DNA of 64,000 nucleotides, taken from contig NC_134399.1 in NCBI RefSeq assembly GCF_050003625.1, positions 224,558,975-224,622,974 of the forward strand, written 5' to 3'. Shown here piece by piece: positions 56,806 to 64,000 of this stretch. Every line of letters starts with the position of its first letter. Position 1 is the first letter of the stretch. The stretch is from Haematobia irritans. Its lineage: Eukaryota > Arthropoda > Insecta > Diptera > Muscidae. The notes under the pieces are model-generated. The model had not been told where the DNA came from. It made no database searches and worked only from the letters and a program-made list of their open reading frames with translations. A program made the position numbers and the translations under genes.

Positions 56806-58165
56806 TTATACCCTGCTCCACACTGTGGAACAGGGTATTATAAGTTAGTGCATATGTTTGCAACACCCAGAAGGAGACGAGATAGACACATGGTGTCTTT
56901 GGCAAAAATGCTCAGGGTGGACTCCTGAGTCGATATAGCCATGTCCGTCTGTCCGTCTGTCCGTGAACACATTTTTGTAATCAAAGTCTAGGTCGTAGTT
57001 TTAGTCCAATCGACTTCAAATTTGGCACAAGTATGTGTTTTGGCTCAGAATAGATACCTATTGATTTTGGAAGAAATCAGTTCAGATTTAGATATAGCTC
57101 CCATATATATCTTTCGCCCGATATGGACTAATACGGTCCCAGAAGCCAGAGTTTTACCCCAATTTGGGTGAAATTTTGCACTAGGAGTTCAGTTAGTAGT
57201 GTAGTCTAGTGTGCCAAATTTTATTGAAATCGGTTCAGATTTAGATATAGCTCCCATATATATCGTTCGCCCGATTTACACTCATATAACCACAGAGGCC
57301 AATTTTTCGCTCCGATTTAGTTGAAATTTTGCACAGGGAGTAGAATTAGCATTGTAGCTATGCGTGACAAATTTGGTTGAAATCGGTTCAGATTTAGATA
57401 TAGCTCCCATATATAGCTTTCGCCCGATTTACACTCATATGACCACAGAGGCCAATTTTTTGCTCCGATTTAGCTGAAATTTTGCGCAGGGAGTAGAATT
57501 AGCATTGTAGCTATGCGTGCCAAATTTGGTTGAAATCGGTTCAGATTTAGATATAGCTCCCATATATAGCTTTCGCCCGATTTACACTCATATGACCACA
57601 GAGGCCAATTTGTTGCTCTGATTTAGTTGAAATTTTGCACAGGGAGTGGAATTAGCATTGTAGCTATGCGTGCCAAATTTGGTTGAAATCGGTTCAGATT
57701 TAGATATAGCTCCCATATATATGTTTTTCTGATTTCGACATAAATGGTCAAAATACCAACATTTCCCTTGTAAAATCGCCACTGCTTAGTCGAAAAGCTG
57801 TTAAAATGACTTTAATTTTCCTAAACTTCTATTACATATATATTGAGCGATAAATCATAAATAAATTTTTGCAAAGTTTCCTTAAAATTGTTTCAGATTT
57901 AAATTTATCCCATATTTTTTTTACTAACATTGTGTTCCACCTTAGGGCTTTAGCCGACTTAAATTTTGAGTCTATAGATTTTGTAGAAGTTTATCAAATT
58001 CTGTCCAGATCGAGTGATAGTTAAATGTATGTATTTGGGACGAACCTTTATATAGCACCCAACACATTTGACGGATGTGATATGGTATCGAAAATTTAGA
58101 TCTACAAAGTGGTGCAGGGTATAATATAGTCGGTCCCGCCCGACTTTAGACTTTCCTTACTTGTT
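56806..58165 (+). mobile_element. Family A element, complete (copy A7)
   Basis: Starts 'tataccctgctccacactgtg', GTCY at 56943-56965, five to six monomers, the single-copy subterminal part ('gggaaatgttggtattttga' on the complement, 57745-58060), 'ggtgcagggtataatatag', hairpin 'gtcggtcccgcccgac' and 'ctttccttacttgttt'. It preserves the empty site for the mariner found in A6. Confidence 0.87.
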
Positions 58166-58402
58166 TTATATGAAATTGTACTAAATTTGGTTTTAGTTTT
58201 AGTTCGGTTTTTGTTCATTTTTACGAATGCTTTGTTATCAGTGAATAAAATTTTCTTGTTCAGTAGTAAATTCGTATACCCCGCGAAGAAAACAGTATTA
58301 GTAAAATGCCATGCCTTATTCTAGCTAATGAACTATTCCTAACTGCTTTCAGTTTAGGATTTTTTTACTGAAGCAAGTAAATTTTATTATTTCACACAAT
58401 AA
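58166..58402. other. AT-rich spacer
   Basis: No gene or recognised repeat. Confidence 0.35.
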
Positions 58403-58959
58403 CACTAGTTTACAAAAAATAAAAAATTCATATACACTTAATGAAAGGCAACTTTTCTTATGTATTTTGATCTGCTGTATTCGAAAAAAATTAAAAATTA
58501 AATTTTTTTTAATGGAACGACATTTTTCGGTCGTTTTTCTTCTAATTGATTTTATTACTTACGTTAGAGTATCATCTATACGATCATGAACTTCTCTTAC
58601 AGACGTTTTTTCAATGGTTTATACTTTTCTGGCGGAAAAGGTCCTTTGTAAACTTTTTGAAAATTTGGCTGTTCGCATCGAAAATTTTGAACCACTTAAC
58701 TTATCACAGATCCAATTATACACGATTATTCGTTATTAATTAATAGCTTTCATTTAAGTACCAACGACGATATAATCGGACATTTTCAACTCGAAATATA
58801 ATTTGTTTAGAGAGAAAAGAGCGAAAAATAAAAATAACAGGATATCTCAAAAACTGTTCCATAAAAAAAATTTTAAACATTTTTTTTCGAATTCAGCAGA
58901 TCAAAATACATAAGAATAGTCGACTCTCATCAAGTGTACATTTTCAGTGTAAACTAGTG
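58403..58959. mobile_element. Foldback element with CACTAGTTTAC termini, uninterrupted
   Basis: Left 'cactagtttac', right 'gtaaactagtg', TAA on both sides (58400-58402, 58960-58962). Arms of about 130 bp pair, including 'cttatgtattttgatctgct' on the left with its complement near 58892-58911, and 'tggaac' with 'gttcca'. 557 bp, no transposase. Same family as 24657-26690. Confidence 0.82.
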
Positions 58960-59394
58960 TAATTTAACTTAATGCAAATAAAATGGCTAATCTAAATTGA
59001 TGAATATTTTTTCCTTTAGTTTCGAAGGCACTTTTTTCTGGGTGTAGTGCTACTATTACAGCATTACTCGCCATATTTTGATCCATTGTAATCGGCGATA
59101 GAAATCAATATTTTCGAGATTTGGTTGCCTGAGACAATAAGTGGCTATTTTCCAAGCTTTGGTGTATCTACGAATAAGTGATTACATATTAGGTTATTAT
59201 ATGCTTTAAAAGCACTACTTATTTCATGGCCGAAAGTATGCCTGGGGAGAAGTACTTTCCTCCTAGGACATGCGTATGTAAATGTAATCCGGAGCGATGC
59301 CAATTAATAAGTGGTTATTATTTTTTAAAACGGCTTACCTACAAGATTACCGGGTAATGAGAGTTTTTGCTGGGTTAATAATATTTGCGTGTAT
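58960..59394. other. Spacer with a degraded repeat
   Basis: 59030-59372 may be a single decayed element ('ttttttctgggtgtag' left, 'gagtttttgctgggtt' right). No gene. Confidence 0.35.
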
Positions 59395-59660
59395 ACTTAC
59401 ATATACACTGTTAGAAAAATATATTTTTCATATGTTCCGATATAAACAAAATGTGTTTCGGGCACAATTTTAAAACACAATATATTTAAGTGCAAACATG
59501 TAATGTTCCTAAAGTAACACTAAATGTTTGGGACATCTATGTTAATATGTTAGACTATATTATGTTTGGGGCATGAATGTTTCATAAAAATCATATGTGT
59601 GAATGCACACTTATATATATTTACAAATTTCAACTAAACATACATATGTTGTGATATTTT
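59395..59660. mobile_element. AT-rich element with 'aatatgttt(g)gg' words
   Basis: Contains 'tttgggacatctatgttaat' and 'ttatgtttggggcatgaa'; similar to 20370-20590. Boundaries uncertain. Confidence 0.45.
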
Positions 59661-60119
59661 ATTCAAAGCGACAGAGAGAGTATAGAGAAAGAAATAGAGA
59701 TGGAAACCGGGAGAGTTGACGAAAGATATCAACATAACACAGCGAAAGAATCAAAAGAGAACAATTTCTGTGAAACCGCTTGTATGTTGTTTCGGAAAAC
59801 TGTTTTATGATAAGGCCAAAAATTTGATATGCTTAAGTCTAAATATTATTTAATTTGAATAAAGAGAATAGACATTCAGAACCAAGAGAATAGACATTTG
59901 AAAAACAAACAGCATATGTTTTCGCCTTGAGAGCAGCATTTTATGTATGTGTGGACATGTGTTTTGTTTATCATTTTGGCATTATGGGCACAATTTTTTT
60001 CTTGGTTCGAAAGGGCACTATACTCTTTTTAGAGTTGGGACAGTAAAATGAAATAAGGAGGAAATAGTGAAAAATTACACAGTAAAATGTATAAAAACAA
60101 AGTTTAGTTCCTCTTTATT

Positions 60120-60510
60120 AATAAGTAGTCCGAGGAGTTGACGGACACCTTCAAATATAAAAAATGGTCCTCGGTTCGATTCTCCGTGCAGGCGAAAGGT
60201 AAAATTTAAAAAAAATTATAAAAGTGAATAATTTCTCCAACATTATTTGTATTACAGAAAAAGGTGCCAAGAACTAAAATATTTCGTGGAAGTGAAAATT
60301 ACGAGTATGTTAGGCAATGAGCATAATCGTCTTTGGGAAAAATTCTTCCAAGCATATGATATTTTTGGGCTCAAAATGCTTCCAAACATATAATATGTTC
60401 ACATAAAACAAACATATTAATGTTTCGGCAGTATCCAATAATATATGTGCTTCCTGCAAAATATGTTTGGAACATATGTTAAAGAAGCGATTTTTTTTGA
60501 GGGTGTACAT
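60120..60510 (+). mobile_element. tRNA-like SINE with long body, plus strand
   Basis: Head 'agtccgaggagttgacgg', B box 'ggttcgattct' near 60172-60182, body 'aggcgaaaggtaaaattt ... ttacagaaaaaggtgccaag', then the 'ggaagcattttgagccc' arm (complement here) to about 60510 ('gcgattttttttgagggtg'). It is the reverse complement of 14756-15150 and so shows the full extent of that family's single-headed part. Confidence 0.65.
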
Positions 60511-60952
60511 ATTCACATATACATATGCATCACTGCACTTTGTTGTGTTAATAAAATACATTTGAAATTTATTTTATTGCTTAGATATCTAAATTCTTGT
60601 TATTTTGATGCAATTTGATGCAATAGAGAAAAGGTCCACACAAAAAATTTTACTATGAATGAAAAATAAATAATTAAAATTATGGGCATATCTATAAAAA
60701 ACTTGAAAATAGAACATTTATATAATACACTGAAAAAAACCCTTTCCAAACCCGTTCCAACAATTGTTTACGCTAATATTGTTATATAGATTACGAGCCA
60801 AAGAAACTGGGACTCATGGATTCGCATCGTTCGGAGTCGAGCATAGAGACAGTTTACACACAAAAAAATTAAATATGAATGAACAAAAATAAATGCAAAT
60901 ATTATGGACTTTGTCATAAATTACGTGAATATTTACACTAAAATTTCTTGGT

Positions 60953-61270
60953 ACACGCAGAGAAGAAACATGATTGTCACAATCATATTCGAAGAGCAAA
61001 TTAATATGATAGGAGCTTTTTTTTTCGGCGACCATATAACATTTTCACCTGTAACCACGTTGGGTCAGTGAACATGGTTCTAAGAAAAATAAAATTGTCC
61101 TCATCTAAAATGTTATTATATTGATAAAAAGAATTTTGTTTCCATTAAAAAAGATAATGGTCACGATCTAAAATGTTATGGTATTCGTCAAAATGTTTTT
61201 CTTCCAGTTAAAAGAACATGGTCACAACCTAAAATGTTTTGATCTTTATGAAAAAAACTTTTTTCGTCGT
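60953..61270. mobile_element. Decayed copy of the palindromic MITE family
   Basis: 'tacacgcagagaagaaacatg' left, with repeated 'ggtcac.acctaaaatgtt' units (61040-61240) like the interior text 'acatggtcaccacccaaaaa' of 55168-55416. The right terminus is lost. Confidence 0.5.
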
Positions 61271-61436
61271 CGAAAAAAGGACGCCACTTGAGAAAAGAAA
61301 AAAAAATTAACTTTATTTATTTGTTTTTATTTATTTATAAACTAATTCATTGTTTATTTGTATTTATAATGTAGTGCAAGCAAACATGACATATTTTTAC
61401 ATACTCTATTTTGGTTCAATTTCAACAATAAGTAAT

Positions 61437-63997
61437 CATTCCATATTTACTTCGTGCCCATCAAATGTACAAACACAGACATCATGTAACTGCAAATAAA
61501 AATAAAGTATACAATATATCAAAATGCGGAACAAAAANNNNNNNNNNNNNNNNNNNNNNNNNNNNNNNNNNNNNNNNNNNNNNNNNNNNNNNNNNNNNNN
61601 NNNNNNNNNNNNNNNNNNNNNNNNNNNNNNNNNNNNNAAAACATCTGTTAGCAGTAAGACGTCAACTTTTAAATATAGTTCCAGATACTCTTTCATGGTT
61701 TCACATTTAAAGGTATTCCAAACATTTAGAGCGTGATTATAATTTTCCAAGCTACATTCTTTATTATTTAGAGTACTATAGAAAGTCTCTCTTGGTGGTA
61801 ACTGTTTTTCATTTAAAACTTCAAATGAATTTAAATATTCATAGGGAAAAACACCTTTCCTTTTGAGGAGATTGAAATGCTCTTGACATTCAAAATGATA
61901 TTTAATGGAATGTAGCTGGTCATTATCAAGATTATTTGCCAATGAGTCTAAACTTGCTGGCATAAATCTGAGTGTATCTAAGAAGCGTAGTTCCATTGTA
62001 TCACCATTTTTCATTTTAGAGAAATGGGATAATGAAATGTAAACTTCTTTATTAAGAGGGAGCACTTTTATCTTACTAGATAATTGTTCTAATTCCTTAA
62101 TAAACAAATGCGAATCATAAGAGGAATAATTGTGGAAATAAATTGGTATGAATTTCGGTACTTGATATTTAAGATTGCACAAATTGTGTGCAGGACCCCT
62201 ATATTTTCCCGAAAGATGGCAATGATCGCGAACTTTATCATTGTTTAGTCGTCTATTACAAATATAACAATATTTGGCTTTTCGGAAAGCATCTTTTTCT
62301 TCTGTTGTTAAATTTTCCATTTTTCTTTTACTTTTTAGATGTGTATTGTGTATATTTTCTACATCTTGAACTAGTAATTCTAAAAATTTTTTGGGGGCAT
62401 CTTCCCCTACATGTGATTTTAGAATATTTAAATTACTATCGTAAGAACATACAATGTTATATGAAAATGCACATGGTATATGCTTTTGAACATTGCTGCT
62501 TTTTGAATTCAAGTCTACATCCATACCTTGTAAAATACATTCAAAATCCGCGTATATGGCAAATGGTACATCCATTTGCCGTTCGTGGTGAGTAAACTCC
62601 AACACAGCTTTATCCTCCATAGGCATAATAGTTACAACTCCTCCGCACTCTGATTTATGTTTTTTTAAGGTGTTGAGGCTTGATGTATATTGTAGACATG
62701 AGTTGCAAAAAAATCTCTTATTTTTTGATTTCGTAGTTTGATTTTTCAAAAGTCTGTAAGAAAGAAATTTAAGGATGGTATTTAAAAGTGAAAATATACA
62801 AATAATTGAAATTTTTTTTTATTTTTGTTTCATAACTTACCTGGAAATATCTTTAATCAAAATGTAATGGAAACCTTCTATTCCTTCCAGTAATATCAGA
62901 TTTATGTGTTGTTGTTTTTCGTTTTTTGTTAAATAATATGGTCCCACTACCTCATTGATGTCTTCATCGAATCCAAATACATTAACGCTCACATCATTTT
63001 GTTCTTCAAACTGTTTTATGTCCCGCAGTTGTGTTGGGAAACTCATATTTTTAAAGCTGACATTAACACCAGTTTGGAGTGTTATTATGTCATGGCTTAT
63101 GTCATTAATATTATAAGTTCCACACCTTTCAGGATGCATATAGTTTTTAACCGAAGTATCCATAGCTGATATAATTGCCCATTTAAAACAATATTCATCG
63201 CTATTTTCGACATTTAAACACGCCAGCTTCTTTTGGAGACCTTCTGGTGTACTTATCCACCGAGATCCTTTTACTAGAGCAGATTTATTTATATTTAATT
63301 CTGCTCTAACTATTTTTATTAAAGACCATCCAGAGTCTCTCTCCTGAAACTCAGACATCTTTGTCATAATTTCTATTACTTGGTTTTTTATACGATCCTC
63401 AACGTTATCAGCTTTTGTGAGCAAGCTCATTTTCGCTCTGTGAGCCATTAAACTGAATTCACATTCATCGTCACCACCAAGTTTAATATATTCACCAATT
63501 ATGGTGATACTGAATTTTATAATAACATGCTCTTCAAGTTTTTTTAGAAGCAAATTCATAATTACGTTTTTTATCTCCACGAAGAAGTGTTCAAACATTA
63601 AATCATCTTTTTTGTTTGGTATACCATATGTAATAATACGGTCTTTAAAAGCACGCTCTATTATATTATAATCATCATTTCCATCATTATTTTCCAGGCT
63701 ATTTTCATTTTGTTCTCCTTCATTTGGATTTTTATTTAATTCTAAAACGGGTTCAGAATTTAAATCCATGGGTATAGGAGAATATGACTCCAGACCTCTA
63801 CCTTCAATAAAGTTATTAACATCATCAGAAATGTGTTGACTGCATAATTCCATATTTTCTTCACCAGAACTTTGTTGGCTACATATATCCATGTCAATAG
63901 GAGAATTATAAATGTGTTCTTCTTCTTCTTGAATGTAATCATTCCTATTTTCAAATTGTGGTACTCCATACACAAATTCATTGGAATTTACAAACAT
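61437..63997 (-). CDS. Family B (protein-primed) DNA polymerase of Maverick/Polinton type, partial
   Basis: Spliced from exon 1 (63997 to 62841, 386 residues, possibly open beyond the window) and exon 2 (62753 leftwards to the gap at 61637), joined by the 86-bp intron 62840-62755. N-terminal about 115 residues: acidic, with repeated SPIDMDICSQ and SPIPMDLNSE words. Conserved region ending GFHYILIKDISR, which continues across the splice into LLKNQTTK. Then a C2HC-type zinc motif (about residues 403-422). Exonuclease motif I DFE (about 455-457). A Cys/His module C-x2-C...DHCHLSGKYRGPAH-x2-C (about 548-578), resembling recombination endonuclease VII. Exo II NYSSYD (about 594-599). Exo III YLKVD (about 746-750). 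The polymerase palm motifs would come next but fall in a 100-N gap. Beyond it only a short tail (LHDVCVCTFDGHEVNME, 61499-61446) is visible after a 'tatttgcag' acceptor-like site. The gene belongs to a large self-synthesising transposon or a derivative; whether it is active, decayed or host-used cannot be told. Confidence 0.82.
61538..61637. other. Assembly gap (100 N)
   Basis: Exactly 100 N, the usual placeholder for a gap of unknown size. It removes the polymerase core, so missing catalytic motifs must not be read as loss. Confidence 0.95.
62755..62840 (-). other. 86-bp intron in the polymerase gene
   Basis: The minus strand reads 'ttccag|gtaagt' at the donor and 'ttctttcttacag|act' at the acceptor. 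Without splicing exon 1 stops right after the donor (AGG TAA). With splicing the frame continues AG|A, giving Arg-Leu-Leu-Lys, and it restores a region that is continuous in related polymerases. Confidence 0.82.
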
Positions 63998-64000
63998 TTG

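Noticed and set aside
62188..62595. A 135-codon plus-strand ORF
   Set aside because: Shadow of the polymerase gene on the other strand.

Overview
The window is AT-rich intergenic DNA of a higher fly. Dispersed repeats built on TA- and GTCY-rich cores, a 29-bp 'ttttctatagaaataaaatt' minisatellite, tRNA-derived SINEs, Tc1/mariner relics and GT-AG introns point to a calyptrate fly, probably Muscidae (inference from repeat style, not from a marker gene). Gene density is very low: three secreted-protein loci and one polymerase-like gene of a large selfish element sit in about 64 kb of nested transposons.

Host-like genes: (i) 39667-41464 (+), two exons, a 578-residue secreted Ser/Asn/Gly/Ala/Gln-rich protein with a signal peptide in exon 1; (ii) and (iii) 48715-49400 and 55587-56482 (+), last exons of two tandem paralogues with a conserved Cys-pair core, Pro-rich middle and Cys-containing C-terminus. 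No exon 1 could be assigned for these two. The right end (61437-63997, minus) carries the N-terminal and exonuclease part of a protein-primed family B DNA polymerase of Maverick/Polinton type. It is split by an 86-bp intron and cut by a 100-N assembly gap exactly where the polymerase domain should follow.

The rest is a layered repeat landscape. Three dispersed families (called A, B and C here) share one design: a 5' end with 'ATACCC..CCAC', a short core with (TA)n and (GTCY)n tracts, one to many internal monomers, and a 3' end with a GC hairpin just before 'ACTTGTTT'. This resembles the dipteran mini-me/DINE-1-like (Helentron-associated) non-autonomous elements. In all three families the monomer period is 153 bp, and the monomers remain alignable (Tyr-Met-Gly-Ala-Ile at the same phase in the open frame), so they appear to descend from one 51-codon-phased unit. 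A copies: 1-1940, 7860-9367, 15638-16257, 46690-47275, 50881-52970, 56806-58165. B copies: 4172-5552, 9676-10554, 11465-13724, 18468-20330, 41855-44175, 44713-45430. C copies: 14598-14755, 21193-23745, 24939-26458, 30452-32350, 53415-54330.

Into these have jumped a 620-654 bp TA-flanked MITE (five copies, with the empty sites readable in other copies), a DD41D mariner deletion derivative, a DD37E mariner pseudogene, a hAT-like element with an 8-bp target duplication, a Tigger/pogo-like element, foldback elements, a PIF/Harbinger-like MITE with a TTA duplication, and a MITE whose termini match the fly core-promoter Motif 1 (GGTCACACT). A near-perfect 1.7-kb tandem duplication (4395-6093 and 6094-7794) is either very recent or an assembly duplication.
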